Shown piece after piece: positions 38,555 to 47,510 of a DNA stretch of 64,000 nucleotides. This stretch comes from an uncultured Rhodospirillales bacterium. GTDB lineage: Bacteria > Pseudomonadota > Alphaproteobacteria > Rhodospirillales > UBA2165. Location of the stretch: contig CAJXKD010000001.1 in the NCBI GenBank assembly GCA_913055735.1, positions 496,001 through 560,000 on the forward strand. Direction: 5' to 3'. Within the stretch, counting starts at the first letter, position 1, and every line of letters starts with the position of its first letter. The notes beneath the pieces are model-generated. The model had not been told where the DNA came from and made no database searches. It was given only the letters and a program-made list of their open reading frames with translations. A program made the position numbers and the translations under genes.

Positions 38555-39640
38555 ATGAAATTCGCCCATTTCGCCCACGTGTGGGGCAAACCCGGCATGA
38601 CGCCGGCCGACCGTTATGAACAATTGTGGCGTGAATTGGCGCTCTGCGATGAATTAGGATTCGACTACGGCTTTTGCGTCGAACACCATTTCCGCCCGGA
38701 TGAAAGCTGGATGTCGGCCCCGAGCCTTTATGCCGTTGCCGCCGGCGCGCGCACCAAGAACATGCGCGTTGGCCCCATGGGCTATATCGTCCCCCTATAC
38801 AATCCGCTGCGGCTTGCCGAGGAAATCGCCGTTGCAGATCAGATGCTGAACGGTCGCCTGGAGGTTGGGTTGGTACCGGGAATCAACCCCGCCTATTTCG
38901 AACCGTTCGGCCTCAGTTATGACGCGCGTAAAACGCCGACCCTCGAATACGTCGCCTATCTGCGCGCAGCATATGGCGAAACACAGCCGTTCTCCTTCAA
39001 TGGCGATCATCACCAAACCGCAAGCGCGACGCTGGCCGTTCAGCCGGTGCAACAGCCTCATCCGCCGCTTTGGATGCAAAGCCGCGACCCAGAGACCTTG
39101 CGTTTCTGTGCCGAGAACGGATTGAACACCGGCTATTTTCTGGTCTATCCGCGGGACGAGGCCGCACCGCGTTACCGCAAGTATCTCGAAGACTGGAAGC
39201 AGGCCGGGTGGACACGCAAACCCAACATCGCCTATTCCACCGTCATCTATGTCGATGAAACGGACCAAAAGGCCCTCGATGTGGCGCTGCAGCGCGCAAG
39301 CCGCGCCTATGAAGGTTTCATTCCGCCGGGTCCGGAAGAAACATTCATGGACCGCGTTGCGGAATTCGCCGGCAAGTTCAACGAACGCGGCGAACATGGC
39401 GCCGCCAAAATCATGGCCAATCTGTTCGACCCGGATTACATCCTGGAAAACGATCTGGTTTTCATCGGATCTCCGGATACGGTCGCGGCGAAATTGAAGA
39501 ATGCCGCGGAATCGGGATTGTTCAACACCTTCATGGGAGAGTTCAATTTTTCGGATCTACCGGAAGACGACCTTATGCGGTCCATCCGCCTTTTCGGCGA
39601 TTCGGTGATTCCGGCTCTCCGCGATTACGAACCTTTTTAG
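38555..39640 (+). CDS. LLM-class flavin-dependent oxidoreductase
   Basis: A 361-residue luciferase-like protein (FAHFAHVWGKPGMTPADRYEQLW start, then DYGFCVEHHFRPDE near 45 and the GRLEVGLVPG loop near 106). It needs reduced flavin from a separate reductase, not seen in the window. It is the second LLM enzyme here and only distantly similar to the one at 30106. AGGGAG precedes the ATG. Co-transcribed with tetR, it probably belongs to the same pathway as the cyanase operon. Confidence 0.85.
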   Translation: MKFAHFAHVWGKPGMTPADRYEQLWRELALCDELGFDYGFCVEHHFRPDESWMSAPSLYAVAAGARTKNMRVGPMGYIVPLYNPLRLAEEIAVADQMLNGRLEVGLVPGINPAYFEPFGLSYDARKTPTLEYVAYLRAAYGETQPFSFNGDHHQTASATLAVQPVQQPHPPLWMQSRDPETLRFCAENGLNTGYFLVYPRDEAAPRYRKYLEDWKQAGWTRKPNIAYSTVIYVDETDQKALDVALQRASRAYEGFIPPGPEETFMDRVAEFAGKFNERGEHGAAKIMANLFDPDYILENDLVFIGSPDTVAAKLKNAAESGLFNTFMGEFNFSDLPEDDLMRSIRLFGDSVIPALRDYEPF

Positions 39641-39720
39641 GCCGGGCAAATATCCTGACGGCGGTCAATCACTATATGTTTTAATATGGGTATAGACGAG
39701 GACGGGAGGTACAACCATCC

Positions 39721-40983
39721 ATGGTAGCCGCGCCGCTTCCACCGAACGAAAAAGAACGGCTCGAAAAGCTGAACCTCTACCGTATTCTGGATACGCCGCC
39801 GGAAGACGCCTTCGATCGTATCACCCGTATCGTTGCCGAAACCATCGGCGTTCCCATCGCACTGGTTTCTTTGGTCGATGAAGACCGCCAATGGTTCAAA
39901 TCGAAACAGGGTCTCGACGCGGACGAGATGCCACGCGAGGTCGCGTTCTGCGCCTATACCATCCTCGGCAATGAGCTGCTTGAGGTTGAGGACGCGACCA
40001 AGGACCCCCGCTTTGCCGACAACCCGCTTGTCACTGCCGCGCCCGCGATCCGTTTCTATGCCGGCGCGCCCTTGCAGACGCCTGATGGCCTCAACCTCGG
40101 CACCCTTTGCGCCGTCGACTTCAAGCCTCACAAATTGAGCGAAAGCCACCGCCAACTGCTGGTCGATTTGGCGCGCCTGGTCGTCGACGAAATGGAACTT
40201 CGTGTAGCGCTCGAGAAAGCCATGGGCGAAATCGCCCGCGAGGTAAAGCAGCGCGCTGTCATGGACGAGTTCCTCTCCATGGTCACGCATGAACTGCGCA
40301 CACCTTTAACTTCCATACGAGGGTCGCTCGGCCTTCTCGACGGCGGCGCCTTGGGTCCCGTGCCAGACCAGATCCGCGATATCATTTCCATCGCCAGCCG
40401 CAACGTGAGCAGTCTGCTGACGCTCATCAACGATCTGCTGGATTTTCAGAAACTGGGAACCGGTAAGCTCGATTTCGAATTTGCCACCGTCGACGGTCAT
40501 GAAATCCTGTGTGAAACTTGCGAGAACCTCAGCGGCTTCGCCCATCAGAACGACATTAAACTGAAAGTGGAATGCGAAGGAACGGCCTCGGTGGTCGCCG
40601 ACAAGGGCCGCATCGGGCAGATGCTGACCAACATCGTCTCCAACGCCATCAAATTCTCTCCGCAGGGCGAGACCGTCACGGCCATCGCAAAAACGGACGA
40701 TAGATATCTTCACTTCATCATCGCCGACCGCGGCGAAGGCATCCCCGAAGGCTTCCGCGATCAAGTTTTCGAAAGATTCTCCCAGGCGCCGAGCGACAGT
40801 AAGATCAAAGGCACCGGTCTCGGTCTCGCCATTAGCAAGGCCATCGTCGATGCTCATCGCGGCCGGATCTACTTCCACAGTGTGCTCGGACAGGGGACGA
40901 CCTTTCATATCGAAATCCCCCTCCGGCAAACCGTTGCCACCGACGGCACCGGCCGCGGTCACGACCAGGTTCCGGCCCAATAG
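39721..40983 (+). CDS. GAF-domain soluble sensor histidine kinase
   Basis: 420 residues with no membrane segment: a GAF domain at about 25-160 (VALVSLVDEDRQWFKSKQGLD and FYAGAPLQTPDGLNLGTLCAVD are typical), a HisKA domain with phospho-acceptor His190 in MVTHELRTPLTS, and an HATPase domain with N-box NIVSNAIKFS, G1 DRGEGIP and G2 GTGLGLAI. It should sense a cytoplasmic small molecule or light through GAF. No response regulator is adjacent, so it is an orphan kinase. Confidence 0.92.
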   Translation: MVAAPLPPNEKERLEKLNLYRILDTPPEDAFDRITRIVAETIGVPIALVSLVDEDRQWFKSKQGLDADEMPREVAFCAYTILGNELLEVEDATKDPRFADNPLVTAAPAIRFYAGAPLQTPDGLNLGTLCAVDFKPHKLSESHRQLLVDLARLVVDEMELRVALEKAMGEIAREVKQRAVMDEFLSMVTHELRTPLTSIRGSLGLLDGGALGPVPDQIRDIISIASRNVSSLLTLINDLLDFQKLGTGKLDFEFATVDGHEILCETCENLSGFAHQNDIKLKVECEGTASVVADKGRIGQMLTNIVSNAIKFSPQGETVTAIAKTDDRYLHFIIADRGEGIPEGFRDQVFERFSQAPSDSKIKGTGLGLAISKAIVDAHRGRIYFHSVLGQGTTFHIEIPLRQTVATDGTGRGHDQVPAQ

Positions 40984-41084
40984 AGCCCCAAAACCCTAAT
41001 GGGCTTCACGTCACCGCGACACGGGCTTGCCGCGCCCGACAGGCTTCCCAAATAAAAGGAGAAATAATACCGGCGGGGTAATCC

Positions 41085-41957
41085 ATGGGATCGCCGAAAC
41101 ACCACGAACGGCTCGATCACGACTACACCATCGATCAGGCGTGGGAGACCTACACGCCTGAGGAACATGCGACCTGGTGTACGCTGTTCGAACGCCAGGT
41201 CCGCCTCGTACCATCGGGCGCCTGTGAAGCCTTTGCCGCCGGGCTGACCAAATTGGACCTCAATGAGGGTGGCATTCCCGACTTCCGCCGTTTGAACGAA
41301 AAGCTGATGGCGCTGACCGGCTGGCAGGTGGTGGCGGTGCCCGATCTGGTTCCCGACGCAGCCTTCTTTGAAATGCTGGCCGGCCGCCGGTTCCCCGCCG
41401 GACGTTTCATCCGCAAACCGTCGCAGCTCGATTACATCGAAGAGCCGGACGTGTTCCATGACGTGTTCGGCCATGTCCCGATGCTGACCCATCCCGTCTT
41501 CGCCGATTTCATGGAAGCCTACGGAAAAGGCGGTCTGCGCTCGCTCAAGTTCGATGCGCTCGATCACTTGGCGCGCCTCTATTGGTACACGGTGGAATTC
41601 GGATTGGTGAAGGCGGACGATGGCCTCCGCGTCTACGGCGCGGGCATCATCTCGTCCAAGGCGGAAACCGAATTCAGCCTCAAGGACCCGTCGCCCAACC
41701 GGATCGGTTTCGATCTCCTACGGGTCATGCGCACCGACTACCGGATCGATGATTTCCAGCAGACCTATTTCGTCATCGATAGTATCGAGCATTTGATGGA
41801 AGCCTGCAGCGTCGACTTCGCGCCGCTCTACGGGGAGTTGGAGACCGCCGCCGACCTCACCCCCGAGGCATTGACCCCCACCGACCATGTTCTCCATTGG
41901 GGCACACAGGCTCACGCGGCCGCCCACCCATCAACGACGACAGGGGAAACGGCCTGA
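41085..41957 (+). CDS. phhA: Phenylalanine 4-monooxygenase
   Basis: Iron- and pterin-dependent enzyme converting phenylalanine to tyrosine. The 290-residue bacterial form has the iron ligands His125 and His130 in HDVFGHVPML and a Glu near 171 (YWYTVEFGLV). The tail past residue 265 is unstructured. No tyrosine-degradation genes are adjacent, so its pathway neighbours are elsewhere. Confidence 0.95.
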   Translation: MGSPKHHERLDHDYTIDQAWETYTPEEHATWCTLFERQVRLVPSGACEAFAAGLTKLDLNEGGIPDFRRLNEKLMALTGWQVVAVPDLVPDAAFFEMLAGRRFPAGRFIRKPSQLDYIEEPDVFHDVFGHVPMLTHPVFADFMEAYGKGGLRSLKFDALDHLARLYWYTVEFGLVKADDGLRVYGAGIISSKAETEFSLKDPSPNRIGFDLLRVMRTDYRIDDFQQTYFVIDSIEHLMEACSVDFAPLYGELETAADLTPEALTPTDHVLHWGTQAHAAAHPSTTTGETA

Positions 41958-42018
41958 TCCACTCGCGGGGCGTCTGACCGGCATTTGCTTCGGTCGTCCC
42001 GCTTGCTATCTTCCCGCC

Positions 42019-42651
42019 ATGTCCCTTCCCGACTTCCTATTCGATGGCCCCCAAAAAGCCCCCAAAACTTTCGCGTTCGCCCATGGCGCCGGCGCGCCCA
42101 TGGACAGCGATTTCATGGACTATGTCGCCAAGGGACTCGCGGAACAGGAAATCCGCGTCGCGCGGTTCGAGTTCCCCTATATGGCCGGGCGCCGCACGGG
42201 CGGCAAGAAACGCCCACCCGACCGCATGCCAATACTGCTCGACACCTGGGCCGCCGTCATCGACCATCTGGGACCGAAGAACCTGGTGATCGGCGGCAAA
42301 TCCATGGGCGGGCGCATGGCCGCCCATGCCGCCGTCGCCGCCGAAGACGATGGTGCGCCGGTCGCGGGACTGATCTGCCTCGGCTTTCCCTTCCACGCGC
42401 CGGGAAAACCCGACAAGGTGCGGCTCGACGCCGTCGACCGGATCAAGACCCCGACGCTGATCCTGCAAGGCACCCGCGATCCGTTCGGCACCGCCGAACA
42501 GGTCCCCGGTTACAAACTTTCGCAAGCCTGCAAGGTCCGGTGGCTCGAAGACGGTGAGCACAGCTTCAAGCCGCGCAAGTCTTCCGGGCGCACCAAAGAA
42601 CAGAACTGGGATGAGGCCGTTGCGGCGATGGTGGGGTTTATACGCGCCTAA
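42019..42651 (+). CDS. Small alpha/beta hydrolase (KANL3/Tex30-like)
   Basis: A 210-residue alpha/beta hydrolase with the nucleophile elbow GGKSMGGR (Ser95), a HGAGAPMDSDFM oxyanion-type start near 22, a late Asp in LQGTRDPFG and the His in EDGEHSF. This is the compact dienelactone-hydrolase-like group named for KANL3/Tex30. Its substrate is unknown. The ATG at 42019 gives the typical short N-terminus; a longer frame would overlap phhA. Confidence 0.82.
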   Translation: MSLPDFLFDGPQKAPKTFAFAHGAGAPMDSDFMDYVAKGLAEQEIRVARFEFPYMAGRRTGGKKRPPDRMPILLDTWAAVIDHLGPKNLVIGGKSMGGRMAAHAAVAAEDDGAPVAGLICLGFPFHAPGKPDKVRLDAVDRIKTPTLILQGTRDPFGTAEQVPGYKLSQACKVRWLEDGEHSFKPRKSSGRTKEQNWDEAVAAMVGFIRA

Positions 42652-42660
42652 GCGAAAATC

Positions 42661-43053
42661 TTAGCTGCCCAAAGATTTCTTGAGACACCGCCCGACAAAA
42701 AGCTGAAGTTTCTGACTCACGCCGATCAGTTCATGATCGAGCGCGCCTTCACCCTTCTTTTGCAGCACATCGGCCGCGACGAGCAGGAGTTCCTTTTTGG
42801 TCATCTCGTAGCGCATGAGGTCGGAGACGCAGGTGCAATACTTGTGCGCTTGTTGATTGCCAAGGTTTGGTCCGGCTTTTTGCGTGCATTCCAAATAGCT
42901 TAGGATCAGGTCCTCGGTACGGACATCGGTCTCCAGGCGCTCGGCCGCCCAGGTAACGGGCCCGACCACGAAGAGCAAAACGGCTACGGCACAAAACAAT
43001 ACACATCGTGTCAAACGCCATTTCTGAAACTGTAGATTTGTCGCTCTCGACAT
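42661..43053 (-). CDS. Secreted hypothetical protein with three cysteines
   Basis: I do not recognise this 130-residue protein. It has a signal peptide (basic start, hydrophobic 18-33, cleavage near WAA) and a mature domain with Cys residues in ECTQKAG, HKYCTCVSDL and VGRCLKK, probably a small disulfide-bonded helical periplasmic protein. AGGGAGG is an excellent ribosome-binding site, so it is likely real. Confidence 0.7.
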   Translation of the reverse strand: MSRATNLQFQKWRLTRCVLFCAVAVLLFVVGPVTWAAERLETDVRTEDLILSYLECTQKAGPNLGNQQAHKYCTCVSDLMRYEMTKKELLLVAADVLQKKGEGALDHELIGVSQKLQLFVGRCLKKSLGS

Positions 43054-43181
43054 TCTGAGACCTCCCTGGTCGTCGGTCGGACGGTTTAGAATTTGTAGTA
43101 CCGTCTCGCGTATCGAGAGTATCAGTCAACTGCCTCCTCGCGAAGCGTAGAGTTTACACATGGCGTCAACGATCCATCGAA

Positions 43182-43212
43182 AAGAAACGAGGACGGGTTT
43201 CTCCGTCCTCGT
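43182..43212 (-). terminator. Terminator after the metallophosphoesterase gene
   Basis: A perfect 10-bp stem (ACGAGGACGG / CCGTCCTCGT) with a 6-nt loop, followed on the minus strand by TTTCTTTTC. Confidence 0.75.
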
Positions 43213-43263
43213 CAGCTTGGCGCCGGGATAAAGGCTCAAATCCGGGAGATAGCCTGTCGGCGC

Positions 43264-44373
43264 TTACGCGGGATAGTTCGCCGAGTTCCCGGAAACCACC
43301 TCCGGGCTCACCTCGAATAAATGAGGATTGGCCGGATTGACGCCGATTTTCACCCAGTTCGAATCCGGCCAACCGAACGTCTCGACCCGGGTGAAATTCT
43401 CAAAGAACCGCTTGGTCTTGGGATTCATCAGCGGCTTGCCGATCCGGAAGATGTGGGTATCGCCGTGGATATAGATCACCGGTTTATTGTAAGTCTGCAT
43501 CTCGGCGATCAACGCATCCAGGAACGGATCGTAAGGGCTCGCCGCGGCTTCTTTCGGCGCCTTCGCCCCGCGAACGCTGCGGGCGTAGCGGTTCGCATAA
43601 GATCGCGTCCAACGGTTCTCGAAACCGGGATTGGCATGGGAAATGAGCACTATACCCGCGCTGTTGTTCGCGCGTGCCGCCGCGAATGCGCGTTTTACCC
43701 ATGCGACATTGGCGGCGAGGCGCGGCCCATGTTCGTCCGCGTCCCGCGCGTTGTCGCTACTGCCGATGACATGCAATGTCGCGAAAGTCACACCGTTGAT
43801 GGACCAGGCGAGATTTTCGCGGAACTTTGCGTGCGCCGGATCATCGGCCTGGCTTTCCACCGCCATGGTACGTTGACCCAGGCTCTTGCCTTTTGGGAAA
43901 AAGGTATCACGGACTTTCTCCAGGCGTTCGAGGGGGTCCATCTTTTGTTTCTTGAACGCCACCACATCGGCCCAATCGTTGTCACCGGGCGTAATCACCA
44001 CCGGATGCTTGCACGACTGGAGCGTGCCGAGCACATAGGCGTAGTTCTCATCCGTGCAGGGCGTGCGGGCGCTGTCCGGGTTGCGTTCATAGGGACGCGG
44101 ATCGGACATCATGTCGCCGACATGGGCCACAAACGCGAGCTCACGCGTGTTGATGTCGTCAAGGACGCGCCCGTATTCCGCCTCCTGCTTCCGCGTATAG
44201 GGCATGTCGCCGATGATGCCGAAATCGAACGCGCCCGCGCTCATCCGGCTGCTTTGCTGCGCCTGGGCTTCGCCGCGGGATAATGCCAGAAGCGGCGCTG
44301 AAGACAGAAGCGCGAGCGCGCGCGTCATGAACGGCCGGCGGCCGATGGTGAATTTGAGATCCTGATTAGACAT
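43264..44373 (-). CDS. Exported calcineurin-like metallophosphoesterase
   Basis: A 369-residue protein with a twin-arginine-type signal (GRRPFMTRALALLSSAPLL) and the metallophosphoesterase metal motifs FGIIGDMPY near 53, HVGDMMSD near 82, TPGDNDW near 132, and later the SHANPGF and HGDTHIF histidines. It probably acts on a phosphate ester or nucleotide in the periplasm. GGGGAGGA before the ATG supports the start. It is divergent from the LysR gene, which may control it. Confidence 0.85.
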   Translation of the reverse strand: MSNQDLKFTIGRRPFMTRALALLSSAPLLALSRGEAQAQQSSRMSAGAFDFGIIGDMPYTRKQEAEYGRVLDDINTRELAFVAHVGDMMSDPRPYERNPDSARTPCTDENYAYVLGTLQSCKHPVVITPGDNDWADVVAFKKQKMDPLERLEKVRDTFFPKGKSLGQRTMAVESQADDPAHAKFRENLAWSINGVTFATLHVIGSSDNARDADEHGPRLAANVAWVKRAFAAARANNSAGIVLISHANPGFENRWTRSYANRYARSVRGAKAPKEAAASPYDPFLDALIAEMQTYNKPVIYIHGDTHIFRIGKPLMNPKTKRFFENFTRVETFGWPDSNWVKIGVNPANPHLFEVSPEVVSGNSANYPA

Positions 44374-44454
44374 TTCCAGTCCTCCCCTGTTTGTTCCTCG
44401 GGATCAAATTGACCGCTGTGCAAGCCACCGGCAAACGACTAATATTCTCTCCCG

Positions 44455-44471
44455 GATTAGCGTTGCTAATC
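44455..44471 (+). promoter_or_regulatory. Candidate LysR operator
   Basis: GATTAGC-GTT-GCTAATC, a perfect 7-bp dyad that contains the T-N11-A pattern of LysR sites, lies in the 130-bp divergent spacer about 33 bp before lysR. Confidence 0.55.
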
Positions 44472-44503
44472 TGAAAAACGAAGAACCGAGGGGAGGACTT
44501 GCC

Positions 44504-45451
44504 ATGAGCCGTGCGGGGCTACCTGCCCTTCATCTTTTGCTCGCGTTCGAGGCTGCGGCCCGGCATCTCAGCTTTAAGACGGCCGCGGATGAGCTTGCGG
44601 TGACCCCGTCGGCGATCAGCCAACGGATCCGAAAACTGGAAGACGACCTCGACGTCCAGCTTTTCGATCGCCTCAACCGAAGTATCGCGCTCACCCCGTC
44701 GGGGGAACGCTACCTGCGGGAAATACAGCATGTCCTGATGGAACTGACCGACGTCACGCGGCGCTTCCGGGAGACGGAGAAGAACATCTTCACTGTCGCC
44801 ATGAACATTATCATCGCGCAAGAAATGGTCATTCCGCGCCTGGACCATTTCACCGATTGGGTCCCCAACGGGCAAATCGCCATCCGCACCCGAACGACGA
44901 TGAAGACGTTTCAGACGGCCGGAATGGACATGCGCGCCGTCGATGCCGGAATCCGCATTGGCGTCGGCCCGTGGCCCGGCTTCGAGCATCGGGTCATCGG
45001 CCCGCTTTTCACCGTCCCCCTTTGCGCACCGGATCTGGCCCCTCAAATTCGGGATTGGGACGACATCCTCCAACAGACGCTGTATTGCCCCCGCATGCGC
45101 CGCGCCGAAACACAGGAAGCAATGAGGCACCCGGTCAACGGCCGCTATCCCGAGAAAGTGGTGACGTTCGAAAGCCTGCCGGAGAGCATCCGAGCGGTGG
45201 AATCCGGGCTCGGCGTGATGTGCGGTCTCATGCCGGTAATGACGCGGCTCGTTCTACAGGGGCGCCTCGTGGCGCCGGTCGGTTCTCATCACCAGTCACC
45301 GGAGTCGCTGAATTTTATGGTGCCGGAAAACCACCCGAAACAGGTGCAACTCGCGAAGGTTTACGATTGGCTGGTCGATTGTCACCAACGCCTTCCCATG
45401 CTTCCCGACAATGAGAGGCCGGCAACTCAGGCTATTTATACTTCAGCTTGA
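44504..45451 (+). CDS. LysR-family regulator, GcvA-like
   Basis: A 315-residue LysR protein with the N-terminal helix-turn-helix at about 7-66 (LPALHLLLAFEAAARHLSFKTAADELAVTPSAISQ) and a substrate-binding domain from 92 on. The opening and the RIRKLEDDLDVQLFDR segment place it near GcvA. A perfect dyad precedes it. Its last 20 bp overlap a SemiSWEET gene remnant on the opposite strand, a hint that its 3' end was joined to foreign DNA. Confidence 0.9.
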   Translation: MSRAGLPALHLLLAFEAAARHLSFKTAADELAVTPSAISQRIRKLEDDLDVQLFDRLNRSIALTPSGERYLREIQHVLMELTDVTRRFRETEKNIFTVAMNIIIAQEMVIPRLDHFTDWVPNGQIAIRTRTTMKTFQTAGMDMRAVDAGIRIGVGPWPGFEHRVIGPLFTVPLCAPDLAPQIRDWDDILQQTLYCPRMRRAETQEAMRHPVNGRYPEKVVTFESLPESIRAVESGLGVMCGLMPVMTRLVLQGRLVAPVGSHHQSPESLNFMVPENHPKQVQLAKVYDWLVDCHQRLPMLPDNERPATQAIYTSA

Positions 45452-45527
45452 AGAACAGAGTCGCCCCGACAAGGGCGAGGGTCACGGCGTTAGCCGCGAT
45501 CAGCGGCGGATCGTTGGTCACCACACC
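45432..45527 (-). pseudogene. SemiSWEET gene remnant (C-terminal 31 codons)
   Basis: The reverse strand reads GVVTNDPPLIAANAVTLALV, then GATLFFKLKYK and a stop. It matches the end of the intact SemiSWEET at 54180 at 24 of 31 residues, with about 70 percent DNA identity, so it is a diverged paralogue and not a recent copy. Upstream of GVV the similarity stops, and a long palindrome follows. The piece marks the left border of the zinc region. Confidence 0.75.
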
Positions 45528-45593
45528 ATTCAATGCGGCCACCGGTTTTTTTGGATTCCCCGTCAGCATAAAATATGAAAGCTCTTCGATATT

Positions 45594-45635
45594 GCTAAGC
45601 ATAATGTAATGTTATAACATTACATTATGCTTAGC
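45594..45635 (+). promoter_or_regulatory. 42-bp perfect palindrome containing a Zur box
   Basis: The whole stretch is its own reverse complement, from GCTAAGC at the left to GCTTAGC at the right. Its core GTAATGTTATAACATTAC (45606-45623) has the ATGTTAT/ATAACAT arms of Zur sites and recurs exactly at 53888-53905. It sits directly before the zinc uptake genes and should repress them when zinc is plentiful. The first ATG of the DUF1826 frame lies inside it. Confidence 0.8.
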
Positions 45636-46346
45636 CCGCGAAAACATGATGGCCTTTGGCAAGGCACGCCAACAGGCAGAGTGGAGGAAGGCCGAACCGC
45701 CTGGGCCCCGGATGTCGACGTGCTCAATCGTATCGGCGAACCGGCCATGGACCTCGTCATATGGGAGCGCCGGCTACCTCCCGATCTTCAGACTTGGCTG
45801 GTTTCTCTTAGGGTAGACCAACTTCCCTGCGGACGTATGCTCGTCGGACGAACGGACATACGGGACGCCCTCGACGCGCTATTCGCGTCCTCCGGCACAC
45901 CGGACGGTCCTCCTGCAAACGCACTCCTTCACGACATCGTCGATGTTGCGGAACGTTTCGCCGCCGTCGCCGAATGCGATCCAATCGATATTCGTCTCGA
46001 CGTCGTCGATCACGACGCCTGCTGGAAGTTTCACCGGGACAATGTCGATCTGAGGTTATTGACGACCTACGTCGGTCCGGGCACCCAATACGTTACCCCA
46101 GGAAACGCCGAGCGGGCCATCGATCGGCAAAAAGCTTACGATGGCCCCATCGAGCATGTCCCCGAACAGGCTGTTGCCCTGTTCAAGGGGGCGCTTTGCG
46201 CATCCGGAACCGGTGTCGTGCACCGATCACCGCCGATTGCGGGCTCGGGCGAAACGCGCTTGCTGCTCTGCTTAAATTCGCCGTCCCATGCGTCGCCCGA
46301 ATTGTGGCGCCGTTATCGCAAGGTCCACTCGGGGTTTTCCAAATGA
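45627..46346 (+). CDS. DUF1826 family protein
   Basis: 239 residues as drawn; the DUF1826 core includes DLVIWERRLP near 40 and later HRDNVDLRLLTTYVGPGTQYV and VHRSPPI. Proteins of this family occur in Zur-regulated loci next to COG0523 GTPases; their role is unknown, though the H-x-D and later His residues suggest metal binding. The ATG at 45627 lies inside the Zur palindrome and lacks a ribosome-binding site, so either the message is leaderless or translation starts further on, for example at a GTG near 45679. Its stop overlaps the next ATG. Confidence 0.8.
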   Translation: MLSPRKHDGLWQGTPTGRVEEGRTAWAPDVDVLNRIGEPAMDLVIWERRLPPDLQTWLVSLRVDQLPCGRMLVGRTDIRDALDALFASSGTPDGPPANALLHDIVDVAERFAAVAECDPIDIRLDVVDHDACWKFHRDNVDLRLLTTYVGPGTQYVTPGNAERAIDRQKAYDGPIEHVPEQAVALFKGALCASGTGVVHRSPPIAGSGETRLLLCLNSPSHASPELWRRYRKVHSGFSK

Positions 46347-47428
46347 GCGATAGTCCCATACCCGTGACGCTGCTCACCGGATTCCTCGGCAGCGGAAAAT
46401 CCACGTTGTTGACGCAAGTTCTCCGTGACCCCCGTTTCAACGACTCCGCGGTTGTTGTCAACGAATTCGGGGAAGTCGGTCTGGATGGGGAACTCATCGA
46501 GCACAGCACCGAACAGCTGGTCGAGATGACCTCGGGCTGCCTTTGCTGCACCATTCGCGGCGACATTCGGGAGACACTGCTCACTCTCCATCGTCGTCAA
46601 GACCAAGGCGAAATTCCCTCTTTCCGCCGTTTGATCGTTGAGACGACAGGACTGGCCGACCCGGCGCCCGTCATTCACACACTTATGACCGATATGTGGT
46701 TGCAGAATCGCTACATGCTCGGCGGCATCGTCACGACAGTGGATATCGTCAACGGTTCGGCTTCGCTGGCACGTCACGCGGAGTGCGTCAAGCAGGTTGC
46801 GGTTGCCGACAGGATCGTGCTGACCAAGACCGATTTGGCCGTGGATCCCGATTCACGCGCCGATCCGGAAAAACTTCGCGATCAACTCCACCAGATCAAC
46901 CCTGGCACGCTTATACTCGATCGGAATGACCCAAGCTTCGATGTTCAGGAATTATTCGAGACATCGCTCTACGATCCGGCCAGCAAGAGCTACGAGGTGC
47001 AACGATGGTTGAACCTAGAAGCTTATGAAGCCGACAATGCGGCACACGCGCATCACCACCATCACGACGTCAACCGGCATGACGCTGAAATCGAAGCGTT
47101 CTGCCTTGTGCTGGATAAACCGATCAGCACGTTGGAGTTTATGGCCGGGCTCGAACTGCTGATCGCAAGTAGAGGGCCGGATTTGCTCCGGGTTAAGGGC
47201 ATCATAAACCTGTTGGAAAAGCCGGAAACACCCGTCGTAATCCACGGCGTCCAACATGTCTTCCACAACCCGGTTTGGCTCGACAAATGGCCAGGCGAAG
47301 ATCGCCGCACCAAGATCGTCTTCATTACCCGCAACATTGCCCAAGAAACGATCGAGGCGTTTTTTAAGCCATGGCGGACCGGTAGCGGTCAAGTTGCGTC
47401 CACCCAAGTGAGCGTGGGGTCCACGTGA
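46343..47428 (+). CDS. COG0523 GTP-dependent zinc metallochaperone (CobW/ZigA type)
   Basis: A 361-residue G3E GTPase that delivers zinc to client proteins during shortage. GFLGSGKST is at 13-21, the metal-binding GCLCC motif near 64-67, and the VETTGLADP switch near 98; a histidine-rich loop (HAHHHHHDVNRH) near 234-246 precedes the C-terminal CobW_C domain. The Zur-box promoter and DUF1826 partner mark it as the zinc branch of the family and not a cobalamin protein. Its ATG overlaps the DUF1826 stop (ATGA). Confidence 0.9.
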   Translation: MSDSPIPVTLLTGFLGSGKSTLLTQVLRDPRFNDSAVVVNEFGEVGLDGELIEHSTEQLVEMTSGCLCCTIRGDIRETLLTLHRRQDQGEIPSFRRLIVETTGLADPAPVIHTLMTDMWLQNRYMLGGIVTTVDIVNGSASLARHAECVKQVAVADRIVLTKTDLAVDPDSRADPEKLRDQLHQINPGTLILDRNDPSFDVQELFETSLYDPASKSYEVQRWLNLEAYEADNAAHAHHHHHDVNRHDAEIEAFCLVLDKPISTLEFMAGLELLIASRGPDLLRVKGIINLLEKPETPVVIHGVQHVFHNPVWLDKWPGEDRRTKIVFITRNIAQETIEAFFKPWRTGSGQVASTQVSVGST

Positions 47429-47510
47429 TGCGCCCTGAGACAGACTTGGTTCTTCTACCCCCCATGAGAAATCTGGTCACGACAAGACCTTGCGAGCATT
47501 GGTTCTCCCC

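Noticed and set aside
46343..47428. Cobalamin biosynthesis protein CobW
   Set aside because: The histidine-rich loop, Zur-type promoter, DUF1826 and znuCBA neighbours point to the zinc branch of COG0523.
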